Below are positions 1 to 12,000 of a stretch of 64,000 nucleotides of DNA, one piece after another. The position numbers were made by a program, and so were the translations under genes. Numbering within the stretch: the first letter of the stretch is position 1; each line of letters begins with the position of its first letter. The stretch lies in assembly GCA_946902875.1 (NCBI GenBank), contig OX336342.1, forward strand, positions 9,665,523-9,729,522. Direction: 5' to 3'. Origin of the DNA: Nematopogon swammerdamellus. Lineage: Eukaryota; Arthropoda; Insecta; Lepidoptera; Adelidae. Under the pieces are notes generated by a model. The model was not told where the DNA came from, did not search any database, and saw only the letters and a program-made list of their open reading frames with translations.

Positions 1-1184
1 ACTCTTGGGAGAAAACCTTTCTGGTACTTCTTCGGTAAGTAGTCGTTGGTACACATGTGTTTGAGTAGTCTGGCCTGTATAATGGAGAAGAATATTTTCG
101 AAATTGTGTTCGTAAGGGCTATAGGTCTAATATCCTTGGGATCAGTAACTTCTTTCTTTTTTGGTAGAAGAACAAACACGGCTTTACCCAGACAGTCTGG
201 CACTTCTCTGTTCGTCCAAATTCTTTTGTAGATGTTCAACATGTGTTTCCGCACTGATGGACATTTTTTGTATATGATGTATGGTATGCCATCGGGTCCC
301 GGGGCGGAACTATTTGGTTTCCTTTTTATGTGGTATTCCAGCTCTTCCATCGTCGGTGAATCAGCATCAAATGCTAGAGCAGGTTCTTTGGGTTTTGGAG
401 CTGGTGGATCCCTGTAAGTTATATCTGCCTCCGGGGTGGTATATGTGGATTTAAAGTAGTTGAACATCTCGTCCGTACTTAACCTAATTGTACCCTGCTG
501 TTCCTTAAAAGCTTTTTTGGCGAAATAAAAGGGGTTCTTCTCGAAAGCTGCTATATTCTGAGCCTTTCGAAATTCATTGCCAGCAACCGTAATTTGCTCA
601 GATACTTTCTGGATGAGTTTTAGGATAGATCTCATCGCTCTGGCTAATTGGTGGCATAGATTTCTGTCTCCTGAGGCTTTAGCCTTCCTTAGCTGCTTTA
701 TCAACTCTCTCTTCCTTCTCCTAAGCTTTGCTTTGAAAGTGTTTTCTCTTTCCATTGGGTTGTGGTGATAGCGAACAGGGTACAATTCGGAGAAGTAATT
801 GTAAATTGTTCCCTGGAAGTCATACAGCTGATCTTCGGGACTCTGCCTGCAGCCTGGGAGGTCAAGTCTTTCGGCTAGGCATCGATCATGTTGCTTCCAA
901 GTGGTCTCGGATATGCTCGGTAAGCTTAGTCGGTCTCTGGGCGAAAATGCTTCATGGTGAGAGGAAGGTTGCGCAACACTTTGTGACGTGTGAGGTTGTA
1001 CTCTGTCAATAGTGTCAGGTGGAGAACTTACAGGCGCTTTCTGCCCTGCTTCACTGTCGCTATGTTTCTCCTTCACGTGCTTTTCTAGCCAGATTTTTCG
1101 CTTATATTGTTTCCCACACTTCGAGCATTTCAAGTCCATATTCATGCCAAGGTTGTCAGAGATATCGATCGGTGAGCGGTTCAT
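1..1184 (-). CDS. Non-LTR retrotransposon ORF, 5' part (C2H2 finger + RT), partial at left edge
   Basis: The minus strand is open from a stop at 1371-1373 down to base 1; the first ATG is at 1184, with others at 1145 and 1139. About 395 residues are visible and the frame continues past the window edge. Near the N-terminus is one C2H2 zinc finger (CSKCGK start, CX2CX12HX4H), followed by a basic region rich in Arg and Lys (about residues 145-170). The start of a reverse transcriptase domain then follows, with SAPGPDGIPY, LGKAVFVLLPKKK and DPKDIRPIALTN, which match RT blocks 0-2 of non-LTR elements. An N-terminal C2H2 finger directly before the RT, with no APE-type endonuclease between them, is typical of the R2/NeSL-type lineages (restriction-like endonuclease at the C-terminus). 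That assignment is inferred because the C-terminus lies outside. No stop or frameshift is visible, so this may be a recent copy. Host function: none; selfish element. Confidence 0.85.
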   Translation of the reverse strand, partial: MNRSPIDISDNLGMNMDLKCSKCGKQYKRKIWLEKHVKEKHSDSEAGQKAPVSSPPDTIDRVQPHTSQSVAQPSSHHEAFSPRDRLSLPSISETTWKQHDRCLAERLDLPGCRQSPEDQLYDFQGTIYNYFSELYPVRYHHNPMERENTFKAKLRRRKRELIKQLRKAKASGDRNLCHQLARAMRSILKLIQKVSEQITVAGNEFRKAQNIAAFEKNPFYFAKKAFKEQQGTIRLSTDEMFNYFKSTYTTPEADITYRDPPAPKPKEPALAFDADSPTMEELEYHIKRKPNSSAPGPDGIPYIIYKKCPSVRKHMLNIYKRIWTNREVPDCLGKAVFVLLPKKKEVTDPKDIRPIALTNTISKIFFSIIQARLLKHMCTNDYLPKKYQKGFLPR

Positions 1185-1690
1185 CCTCCCTCCCTCTCGG
1201 ACCGCTCTGAGGGTATTTACTCTTTTGACTGTCGTAGCTTTTATTTCCTGGCGCGGCTTGCTAGGCCTAACGCCCGTCTGTCTCTCCAGCGTCACCAGTC
1301 TTTCCCGGTCGTCAAATGGACTTTCCCATTCGTCAACGGTCTTTCCCGGTCGCCAGCTGTCTTTCCAGCGTCATCCCGTCTCTCCGGGCTGTCTTGTTTC
1401 GAAGGTGTGGATCTAAGCTTACGATGGCTTCACCGAACATATCCGGGCCCATCGGCAGTAGAGGAGGGTATTAATCGAGGCCGGGACTAGCGAGTGGCCA
1501 CTCTAAATTTCCCGCGCATGCTTCACGTTTCGGCTCGCATCAAGCCCTCGTCAGCTAGTCTGCGTTGACTAGGACGCGGGGAAACCACCAGTCCCGCTCT
1601 CGACCTCCCTCTCTCTACCTATCCATATTCTGTAGGATGCTTCCAGTGACGTTTTCGAAGCTCTCTCCATATATGAGCTTAGCGTCGATC
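1185..1690 (-). repeat. 5' leader of the left-edge non-LTR element
   Basis: This sequence lies upstream of the ORF at 1-1184 in the same orientation. Its outer part (about 1402-1685) recurs in reverse orientation at about 11040-11344, and pieces recur near 19640-19785, 20426-20504, 20592-20705 and 32708-32784. The shared text includes a stretch reading GAGGGCTTGATGCGAGCC on the minus strand and the 79-bp module annotated separately. The part between 1185 and 1370 is in frame with the ORF but has no ATG before 1184. Confidence 0.6.
1402..1480 (-). repeat. 79-bp dispersed module, copy 1
   Basis: On the minus strand it begins CCTCGATTAATACC, contains GGGCCCGGATATGTTCGGTG and ends CCACACCTT. It matches 20426-20504 (+) with about two differences and, less closely, 32708-32784 (-) and 11262-11344 (+). 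Here it sits in the 5' leader of the non-LTR element. Confidence 0.75.
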
Positions 1691-1714
1691 TTGGGAGCCC
1701 TATCAATTAGTTGA

Positions 1715-2075
1715 TTTTTTTAACCGACTTCCCAAAAGGAGGGGGTTATCAATTCGAGTGTATTTTTTTTTTATGTTACGCGATTTCTCTGTCAATTGAG
1801 GGCCGATTTGGAAAATTCTTTTTTTGTTTGTTAGGTCATACTTCCGAGGTGGTCCCATTTCAATTTTATCGAAATTGGTTCAGCGGTTTTCGAAAAATCA
1901 ACATAATACTATGGTGTGTGGTTAGCTTCAGCAAAACTTGTGATGTGGTCTTTTTCAGCAATTTTCAGTTTGATAATTTACTATGGTGCGTGGTTACCTT
2001 CAGCAAAACTTTTGTGATGTGGACTTTTTCAGCAATTTGCAGTTTTTCCAACTATGTTCACTTCTGATCCCACTG
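1715..2075 (+). repeat. Dispersed repeat with two tandem 71-bp units
   Basis: It starts with an AACCGACTTCC...GGAGG...ATCAATTCG stretch of a kind I recognise from many lepidopteran genomes; superfamily uncertain. Inside it, 1909-1979 and 1980-2051 are near-copies of each other (both contain CTTCAGCAAAACTT and CTTTTTCAGCAATTT), a local tandem duplication with period 71. No coding capacity is recognised. Confidence 0.55.
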
Positions 2076-2189
2076 CTCGGCTCATGAATTATGGTGTGAT
2101 ATTATTGTAGCCTATAAACTGGTGGAGATAAATGTCGCATTACATAGGCAAAAAATGCAAACAAATAAGTAACCTGTTCTTGAGTTATA

Positions 2190-2270
2190 GCGAACATTCA
2201 TACATACATACACACAGAGACGTACATACATGCATGCATACATACATACACACAGATGGTAGACGTTGGA
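2190..2270. repeat. CATA/CACA microsatellite
   Basis: Imperfect tetranucleotide runs of CATA, interrupted by CACACAGA and GCATGCAT. It lies just before the acceptor of the first visible exon of the plus-strand gene. Confidence 0.8.
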
Positions 2271-2333
2271 TCTTATAATATGTAGGGAACATTTTCAACT
2301 AATAATATAGGTATGTGTTCTGTTTTATTGCAG

Positions 2334-5164
2334 GATCGAGATAGTTTTAAAAACAGCAACTATCAGCAAGTTATTTTTGAGATTCTGAACAAAGTTACAA
2401 CTAACAAGGATCTTGAAATTTTGCAATTAACATTTAAGTGCATGGAACAACTGATTCCACAATTTCCTAAGCTTCCATTGGACAGCAAGGTGAGATTTTT
2501 TTATTATTTTTAAGTAAATATTCTGTCAGCAATGCATGCAACTTGGCATTTTGTACGGCATCGGCCTTAACTTAACGGTTGGGCTACCTTAATATTATTT
2601 TATTTTGGAAAGATTATAATTTCGAAGCTTGTACAATGAAATAGTTTTATTATCCCTGACAGAATGATCAGGGAATTAGCTTCTGTAGCTCGGTGTCGCG
2701 ATGCGTTGTCCGTTGAAGTTAAGCACACCTAGGTGCGGCGGAACTTGAATGGGTGACCATCGGACCATTGAGACTGGTCATGTTTCGGCCACACTGCGGT
2801 TGCCCTTAAAACTAGCAGTTGGCTACCCTATCCCGCAACTGGGCGGGTAACGGGCGTCACTATTAGAATAAATGTGTGGTAGAGAACAGTAACTAGTACT
2901 CGACGATTACTCATTAAACCTTGCAAGTCTAACATGAGTACTAAGTTGGGGGTTTAGGCCTCCTCTTAGCTCACGCTGCTGACCCCACTCAGGTTGGTGG
3001 GTCAAAGGAGATATTACCCTAAATGCTGGGTTGAGTATCTGCGGGGTTCCGTTAAAAGCCCCAAAATGCTTCGTGCTTCTGCACCAGAGCTGCGCTTCGT
3101 GCACAGCTCTGGTGCACGAAGCGAAGGAACGCGGGCGTGCTCGGCCGGCCGAGACGACCGCGTTCCTTCGCTTCGTGCGCACGTCGTGCGCACGAAGCGC
3201 AGCTCTGTTCTGCACGGAACACTGGTGTTGGTCTCGCAGGGGTTGTGGTTTAGCGTTGATTCCCTGGTGCTTCTTTCGAAGTATCAAAACGGGAATAAGT
3301 AGCGAAAGCTGCGAGTGGTGAGTCACTTAGAGCTTCGTAACCAATGTGGATAATTGGTAGACATGCAAATAAAGTAGATCGGTATGTCGGTGCAACACAC
3401 ACTAATATGTGGATGTGGGTTGGACTTCTCACGAGTCAAAGAACGCTGTAAGTTCTTCAAGACCGTTGGATCCCCGGTACACATTAGGTGGTGGTCATAT
3501 GCACTTCCATGCATATATATAGCTGGTGAAAACAAAAGCTGTCGGCTAGTACAGAACGCTGAGTCCCTGGGCACAGGCTGTTGTAGGATAGGGTGCAGAC
3601 CCCAGTGGCAGTGAAGGCTTCACCCCCGGCTCTCGGCTTCGGTCGGGGGTTCCTTCGGGTGGACTGGTGGTGGCTCGGATCGGCTGGGGAAAGGCATCAG
3701 TCTGTGTTTCCCATGGGATTTTTTCAGAAGAACGGTACAGCTATGGGGCATCGATCTGGCATACATGATCACTGTACTCGCAAGAGTGCAGGGATAGATG
3801 TCTGGATTTTATAGCCGGAAGGCTGGTATTTCCGGATGTCTATTAAACAAAACGTAGAAAGAACACATATGATAGTAAATCAATCTTGGTCTTGTTTCGG
3901 GTTCCACGTAAAAACTGTAGGTCCCTTACCTTACTAGTTGGTGGCATTTAACCCATCCAGATGGTATCACATCACTGAATGAAGGCATTTGAAGCGGATA
4001 TGATAGTTTGTGTTTTCCATCAAGTTCAATAGACAGCGCGACCAAGCGGAAGCACTGGTGCATGGTTCCTAGTTCATCAAGGTGTTACGGGCTTACATCA
4101 TAGGTGTAGTAGGTGATGTACGTGTCAGGTTCCATAAAAAAAATTTAACTACCTACTTATCACTAATAATAACTAATAAATAACCAACTGTATTTTACTA
4201 CAGAATGTTTATAGTTCAACCACTAGGGATGGATAATGGGCTCCAGGAAGGAATCGCAACTGAATTGCAGATATTGTTTTAAATGACTTTTTTTTACAGT
4301 GGAACCAATTCGATGAATTATTCAATAGTGTAACTGATTATATTTACCTGGAAACAAACATAGAGAGAAAAGCCATTTGCTTCGAATTTATATCAAGATT
4401 AATAACAATCCGCACAGTGGATTGTGTTAGGTGTAAAAAGAACTTCAACCTAATAATATGCGACAACTTGCATCTATTCACGGCTGAAAATGTAAGAAGT
4501 GTACTGCTACAACATGTATTACTGGTAAGAAAGACTTTATTTTTAACACAAACAAGTAGAAAAGAGGAGGTTCTCAAGTCGATGCATATAAATATATATT
4601 TATTTTGTTATGTATGATCATGTTTTCTTCCCTGTGTTAGTAATGTGACGAGAAGCTCTTGTATAGTTAGAAGAGATTGGAAATAAAGTTTTCCCCATTC
4701 TTCAAATGTGTTTCAAGAAAATGTGAAAAAATATTGCACTGCAAATAAAAGCAGATACAAAACTCTGAATATACAGGTGTGTATATAAATCAGTATATTG
4801 AGAAACATAAATCCACGAACATTTTCTTTTATTTCAGGCACTAAAAACATGGCTAAAATATTGCTGGATCACTTGGAGATACAATACCGACAAGAAGATA
4901 ATGTCATTGCTGCTTAAACTCTTGTATATACAGTGCAATGAAAATGTATCAAAGAATAAAATGGATGACTTGGAAGCTATAATTATTTGTACTGTTGCTT
5001 TGTGCACAAAGGAACAACAACAATCTATTCTCAATGCGTTAATCGTAGGAGGAACAGCTATTGGAAATAATATGTATAAGGACAGTCTCAAACATATTGT
5101 TAACTCGTTGACAGATCAAAATGTAGCACTTAATAAAATAGATTCAGCAAAAACTAAGGACTAA
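2334..5164 (+). CDS. Unrecognised gene, last three exons (C-terminal 235 residues)
   Basis: Three exons join in phase 0: 2334-2489 (52 codons, after TTTTATTGCAG, donor AAG|GTGAG), 4300-4524 (75 codons, after TTTTTTTACAG, donor CTG|GTAAG) and 4838-5164 (108 codons plus TAA, after TTTATTTCAG). Earlier exons must lie further left and were not found. The predicted 235 residues are Leu/Ile/Lys-rich and look all-helical, consistent with a HEAT-like or other alpha-solenoid C-terminus (for example LEILQLTFKCMEQLI and MSLLLKLLYIQC). Several Cys residues include a CVRCKK pair. There is no signal peptide, membrane segment or catalytic motif. I do not recognise the family. An AATAAAAA-type poly(A) signal lies about 70 bases after the stop. 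It converges on tube, with 864 bases between the two stops. Confidence 0.75.
2789..3887. mobile_element. 1.1-kb insertion inside the SINE, family unknown
   Basis: The SINE is interrupted between two copies of a 13-bp sequence (2776-2788 GGTCATGTTTCGG and 3888-3900 GGTCTTGTTTCGG, one mismatch), which I read as a target duplication. The insert is much more GC-rich than its surroundings, carries the nested hairpin at 3085-3207 and a second small GC hairpin near 3625-3650, and has no recognisable protein. Lack of terminal inverted repeats and a duplication over 10 bp fit a target-primed retroelement, but this is inference. Confidence 0.5.
3085..3207. repeat. Nested perfect inverted repeats (long GC-rich hairpin)
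   Basis: Outer arms 3085-3102 and 3190-3207 are perfect 18-bp complements (CAGAGCTGCGCTTCGTGC). Inner arms 3114-3133 and 3159-3178 are perfect 20-bp complements. The centre 3140-3153 is the palindrome CTCGGCCGGCCGAG. Together they would make one long branched or extended hairpin. Confidence 0.9.
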
Positions 5165-6028
5165 TCATATTATTGTCGACATGTGTTTACATCAACTTAT
5201 TGCTTCTAAGAAAATACCACTCAATAGTAAAAATAATAAAAATTTTAATTATAGTTTTATTTCTTTCAATATTATTCTTAATTAAAATAGTATATTTTGT
5301 ATGTATAACAATTAAAAAAAACCTATATAAATAACATAAAATATAAACATTAACTAACAATCTAACATACTAACAATCTTAAACTATCTTAAAAATTTTA
5401 ATCTCATGCTAAAAAAATAAATCAAAAATAAAAAAAACCATCCAGGGACAGACGAGCCGGAATTGCAGCATTGCCGGGAGCCACCAACAACGTCGGTGCC
5501 CATTAAACGAGATAGAAAATCTCATCCATGGGCACCGACGACGGCAGATAGGCCCCCATAATGCTCGCAGCGTTCCCCCTCTGCAAGGCCAGACTGACGC
5601 GCTGGAGGAGGAACGAGCCGGCCCGACTGTCCTATTTATATTATTTGGTAAAAATAACCATAATGAACTCGTCCACAAAATTTTAGCAGTTATATTTAAA
5701 AATTCTGTAAATGTTTAAAAGTTGAGAATTTAGCATCTGCATGGCACCGAAGAACTGAAGAAGTTTGTCGGAAAAAAAATATTTGTTTTCTTGATAAGTG
5801 AATGGATTGACCATTGGCTATAAATATGCATGCCTAATGTGTATGGACTTTGTTGATAGAAGTAGAAGTATTGATAACTTAAAAAATACTATTTTCTGAA
5901 AACCCAAGTCCCCCGATTATTGTAGTTCGGATAATTGGTGCTCTACTGTATATTAATAAAATTTCAGTAGATATTTATAACAAACTCACTATTATAAAAT
6001 TATGTTTCTGCTGTGTTGCAAAATCACT
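5165..6028. other. Convergent intergenic region with a small GC-rich island
   Basis: AT-rich spacer between two converging genes. A GC-rich island at about 5435-5640 holds a 12-bp inverted repeat (CGTCGGTGCCCA and its complement about 30 bases later, 5491-5545). The island looks transposon-derived, but I cannot name it. The rest shows poly(A) signal-like AATAAA runs and nothing else. Confidence 0.5.
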
Positions 6029-9000
6029 TTAGAGTGCATATAAATATTGGCAAACTTGGTTTGAATCTAGCCTACAGTTTCTTTCTGCCAAACATTTATT
6101 TGCCAAGGTGAACAAGCTGTTTGCAAGTGACCAACTAGTAACTTTGACATCCAATAAAGGAGTTATGTCGTTGGTATTACCAATTTTCTGCAATTCGTCC
6201 ATAACAAATGTTTCAATATTTTTAGTACAACCTGGAGAATAAGATATTACAGGTTGAAGCCCTGTCAATATTTCAAGTAACACTATACCAAAACTGTATA
6301 CATCCATTTTTGGTGTAATGTCGTGACGATGTACCTCTGGAGCCATATAGACGGAAGTGCCTACCAGTTTAGTCTTCTGATAATCTTGCATTCGTGTCAG
6401 ACCAAAGTCGCAGAGCTGAAAAACAAATTTAGGAAGTCATTAGGGAATGTTCCCATACCACGTGCCCGATTTTAGGCCACTTTTGGACCCCCCTCCCCCC
6501 CTGTACCATGTGGTATCTTGACTAACCCTGCTCCCCCCCCCCTAGTTTTCACGTGGTATTTCAAAACTTGCTATCTACTAACCAAGTGGAAAAAAATTGC
6601 AAATGTAACGTGTTTAGTGGGTGGCACCGTACATGGAATAGTGAAACTAAACGGTATTGGAGGTGTTACCTTTGGTATACAATCTTCGGTCAGCAAAATG
6701 TTAGCACTTTTCACATCCTTGTGTATCATTTTTTTCTCAGTCCCATAATGCAAGTACTGTAATCCGTTTGCGGTTCCTGACACAATTTTGAATCTCTGTT
6801 TCTCGTCTAATGTCTTGTCACTCAATTTCTTGAGCAAATTACCTCCATGAATGTACTCGCTCACTATTAATTTTTCAGGCCCATCAGTTGAATAGCCGAG
6901 AACCTGAACTAGGTTGATATGATGAAAATGTGTCATCTCTATTTCAGCTTGGAATTGTCTCAGTAGCATTTTTGTATCCATACTTTCAGCGTACAACCTC
7001 TTTATTGCTATGGGCCGGCGATCTAAATCGAAACCAACATAAACAGATCCAAAGCCACCTTTTCCTATTAGTCCACCGACATAGCTAGATGGATCGCTGT
7101 CATCGTCGAACCCTCGCGTCATTCTCTTTAAATCCGTGTATCTGTAATTGACCCCAGAAAGTCTATTCTCATCTGTTGATCTGTTCATGGAAGACACTAT
7201 TGCTGGCATGTCTGAACTGGTCTGATCAGAACTATCTTGACTATTCTGTGTGCTCTCGCTAGTTTCTGATTGTACATCGGGAAAGGATATTCTGGGCAAT
7301 GCAGTCTGGAAACTTTGCTGCTTGAGCATAACCGGTAATTCATTGCTTAATAGTTCAACCGGATTATTGTTGTCCACTGTCACATCCTGTGAGAACTGAA
7401 TCATGTTTGAAACTTCTATTTTTCTAGTGGATTGTTGCGAAGCAGGCTGAACAAAGATGGGAAACACTTTAGACTTCCCGCATACACCATTAAAAGGTCG
7501 GTCAATATTGTTGTTGTGGGTGGATCCAATAGTAAGCTGGTTACTACTTATGGTGGCCATGCCTTCCAGAGCGTCGGCCAGATTTTCTTGGTGTAACATC
7601 TCCGTTACGTTAGTGTCTACAATTGCACCTGGCCCTTTTTCTGGTCTTTCAGGTTCAGGATCTAGAAATAATAGCATAAAATCATGTTATGTAAAAATTT
7701 GTTAATGTAAATTGTAAACACTAGAAAATATTTTCAATATTCCATAAAATATATACCTCCTAACAGTTGTGCCATTTGAAGCATCGGTCCATACAGGTTG
7801 AGTTTAGTTACAAGTTTCTGAAGAGTCTCCAGTGTTGGCCGCACTTGGCCCGATGTACTCCATTCATCCAAAAAGATAGCAGTCGCTTTTCTACCAGTAG
7901 CCTTCACATGGTCTTCAATAATACTGAAAATGAAACAAGTATTTGTACCTACAATAATCTATTGAATGTCTTCTGTTTCAGTATATTTTTATTGACATGC
8001 AGAGCTACCTAGTGAGTTTACACATACATAGTTTTGCAAGTGTATCTTCACATTTTAAGCCGACAGTACACATAATCAAGAGTAATTGAGAGACTTGTAA
8101 CAAGATGTTGAATAAATCTAGACAGCCTCGGTAGTTCCGTCGGATTCGACGCATATGACAAAAAACGCAAAATGCCAATAGACACATTTGGTCTGATACT
8201 CAAACGACCAAATACACACATGGTCAGATACGCGATTGACCAAAACAAAAATACGCACTTAGCCAGATACGCACATGGCCAGAAAACCTACGTCCGCAAG
8301 TAGGGTTCGAATCTGGTACCGGCAAAACATAGACCTCTCTTGATATAGTTATTAGTCCACCAGATATTTATAGCATTTATAGGTTTAGGGATTAAAAAAT
8401 GTCCAAAGGTATTAATAATCTCTTAAAACCAAAATGTTGTACCTCTTTTTACAAAACAAAACAAATAGTCCCTTAATAATAATTTTCTAGCTTAGGCTAG
8501 CTTTTTTATCATTTCAATAAAATACAAATTAGATTTTCAAATGCAGTTACCTATTTTAGTAATTTACACAAAATTGTAGGAGTACCGTGTGGGGCCGGTA
8601 CTTAAAAAGAATAGCCCCACTGCATATCTCCCCGTGCATGTCGTAAAAGGCAACTAAGGGATAAGGACAAGATGTCGCGCTAAAGGGCGAAAGGCTAGGC
8701 ACCTCTCACCTTGGCGCGGTCCTCCCACCTTGTCATGCAGCAGGTGGGTCTTTGTGCCTCACTTGCTGCTTGATAGTTATCTTGTCCGTATACTGTGCTA
8801 AACGTGGTGGTCGGTGTTGTGCTTTAAAGTACCAGAGTACAAGGGAGTGAAAGTTGGGTATGGCAGGCGAAGCATGAGAGCAGGATAAATGATGTCGAAA
8901 TGCGCGCGTTGAGAGGAGTATGTGTGGAATAGGAGGAGTATGTTTGTCTGTAGAATGGATGATAGGAGACTAATGAAAGAAATCTATGGAGCGAATGTTA

Positions 9001-12000
9001 GTGGAAGAGTCGGGAAGGGTCGCCCTAGACGCACGTACCTGGACCAGATCGGGCATGTGCTCGAAAAGGGTCAGGTGCGTAGTACCCGTAACCGACGAGC
9101 ATGTATGAAGAACATTATGAGAGTGGAAGAGGCGGCAAAAGTGTGTCAGGATCGTGGCGCGTGGGGTTGGGTTGTTTGCGTGGGTTGGGTCCGTTGTCTT
9201 TGCTTGCCCCACTGGGAGGCAGGCAGGCGTGACGTTATGTATGTGTATGTATGCATGAACTTATAGCACAACACCGATTACTCTGCTTACCCTGATTGTC
9301 GGGATACAAAAGCGTGAGTTATGTCTGTCTGTCTGTCTGTATGAGGTTATGGTCTTTTTTGACAATTTAATTAAGAATTAAATAAATTAATTCATATTGT
9401 GTGAATTTCTTGGTACCTATAAGTACTAATTTTTTGGTGATATTTTCAAAATGATAAAATTGCCAAAAATTTATGTATTGGCCTTTTTGTTTTTTTGTTA
9501 ATTTACTAATTTGGTTATACACAAATTGAAACATTTAAATTGGTCAAAATGTATGTATTGGCGTTTTGCGTTTTTGGTCATATGCGTTGAATCCGTTCCA
9601 TCGTGCTATGGATCGACGTATTTGTGTATTTCCTCCGTTTCTGGGATAAAAAATTCTGATTATGACATTCTGGTATCTTTGTAGTATTTATAAATTGGAG
9701 GAATCGGAATAGAGGTCCATACTAGTTTCAAAACAGCTTTGTACGAGGGTGGATCCAAAACTTCTAAGGCCGACCATGAAATTTAAAGAAAAGTGGGTCC
9801 AAATATATTTTTATTTTTCGACATAGTCTCCATGAAGGTCAATGCACTTTTTCCATCTGACCTGCAACTTGTTTATACCTTCGAAAATAAAATTATTCCG
9901 GAAGGTTGTCAAAATACTCATTTACTGCGGCTATCACCTCTTCTTTGGTCGAAAATTTCGAGCCACCTAAGTGTTTTTTTTTATTTGGAAAAAGGTGGTA
10001 ATCCGAGGGGGCTAAATCCGGCGAATAAGGTGCGTGGGGCAATAATTCATAGCCACAATTATGGATTTCAGACATTGATTCAGCCGAAATGTGAACCCGG
10101 ACGTTGTCTTGATGGAACAACACTTTCTTCTGCAGCAACCCCGGTCTTTTTTCTTTGATTTCTTCCCGAAGTCTTCGCAAAAGGTTGCAATAATATTTAG
10201 AATTTATAGTTTCGCCTTTTGGTAAATAATCCACGAAAATAATCCCCTTCGCATCCCATAAAACTGAAGCCATTACTTTATTGGTCGGCAAAACGACCTT
10301 AGCCTTCTTCGAAGTGGGTGAGCCAGATCTTTTCCACTGCTTCGATTGTTGTTTCGATTCAGGAGTATGGTGGTGAACCCAGCTTTCATCCATGGTAACG
10401 AAACGGGACAAAAAATCCTCGGGATCTGCCTCAAAAAGTTCCAAACAAACGAGGGAAATTGTGAAGCGAACTCGTTTTTGTTCAGCTGAAAGCAATCTTG
10501 GGACCTAACGAGCAGAAACCTAATGGAACCCCAATTCTTCCGATATGTTTTGTACGCGACCATAACTAATGCCTGTGATCTCAGCTATATTACTGATGGT
10601 CAATCTTTGGTCACTCAGTATCAGATCACATATTTTATTAACGTTTTCCATCGTGGTAGACGTCGAAGGCCTTCCGCTCCTAGGGTCATCTTGAATGCTC
10701 TCGCGACCCCGCTTAAACTCAGCTAACCACTTTTTGACACTGGAATATGATGGAGCAGACTCCCCCAATGTGTTCACCATATCGTGATGGATATCTTTTG
10801 GTGACATGCATTTTTTATGGAAGTACTTCATCACTGCTCGGTGTTCAATTTTCTCCATTATTGAAAATCTTGTCAGTGTTAAAACAAATAATCACGAAAA
10901 AATTATGGCTTGCAGTATCGGAACCAAACTTCGCACATTTATTGCTGAAGAATCGTACTAACAAATGAGGGTAGATTTAAAAAAATGTCATGGCTCTTTC
11001 TATTTTAGGCCACGAACTTTTGGATCTACCCTCGTATAATAAGCATTTAGTTTCAAGGTGTAGCCTGGAATTTACGTTCAGGAGTAATGAATGTAAGCTC
11101 AGATTTGAAGAGGGTTTCGAAAACGTCACTAGAGGCACCCTACAGAATGTTCTCTGCGTTCTAGTCATCGACCATCGTAGACTAGCTGACGAAGGCTTGA
11201 TGCGAGCCGAAACGTAATGCATGCTGAAGAATTGCATGGAGTGGCCACTCGCTAGTCCCGACCTCGATTAACACCCTCCTCTACTGCCAATGGGCCCGGA
11301 TGTTAATGTTCAGTGAAGCCAACGCAAGCTCAGTTCGACACCTTCTTACTAAATTAATCACATAAAGAAATTACTCGCCCGACTCGCTCAGAATACCCAT
11401 GTTTTGTCAGCCTTGGTAGCTCAGTGATGCGAACGGTTGAATTTTGTTCGTGATCATAAGCACACATGGGCGAGGTCAGAACATGGATGGGTGACCGTTC
11501 GACCGTTGGAGGCTGACCGTGGTTCAGATTCCACGTAAAACTGTAGGTCCCTTCCCTTCTTACCTTACTAGTTGGTAGGGTTTAACCCGCCCCAGTTGGT
11601 ACCACTGCACTGAATGAAAGGTTGGTCGAAGTTCATGAAAGTTCGTGTTTTCCGTTTAGTTCAGTGTAGCCGGCACAACCTCAGGAAAGCACTGACATGG
11701 CACCTAGTTCACCAAGGTGTTATGGGCTGACATCACGGGTGTACCTAGTAGGTGATGTAGACAGCCATGATAGTTTCCATAAATTAAAGAATGCTGATAC
11801 CCACTTTTGAGATGCGTCACTATTAAAAATTATTCCTGTGTCGTTTGCTAAACTCTTATATTTAAGGAACTCCCTTCCCAGAGGAATTTCCGGTCTGCGG
11901 TAAATTGTATGATACGTGAATCAGCACAGTGTGTTACCGGCCGGGAATTCCCGTGAGTGTTTTTTCGGGCTTATCTTAGTCCGCATTGTTATCATAACAC

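Larger units (their letters stand above)
2670..4143 (+). repeat. 5S-type SINE, split by a 1.1-kb insertion
   Basis: The head at about 2670-2788 has a 5S-rRNA-like stretch (GAAGTTAAGCAC and, 30 bases on, GAATGGGTGACC). The body resumes at 3888 (GGTTCCACG, CTGTAGGTCCC) and ends with the usual GTCAGGTTCCATAAAAAA tail at 4143. It matches the better copies at 11407-11790 and 56477-56864, but is diverged. Confidence 0.7.

Noticed and set aside
2994..3321. Open frames of 96-139 codons over the nested hairpin
   Set aside because: They overlap on both strands and are caused by the palindromic GC-rich sequence; no protein similarity.
11407..11500. 5S rRNA gene
   Set aside because: The GATGGGTGACCG region is 5S-like, but it sits inside a repeated SINE with a shared body and tail, and several copies exist in both orientations.
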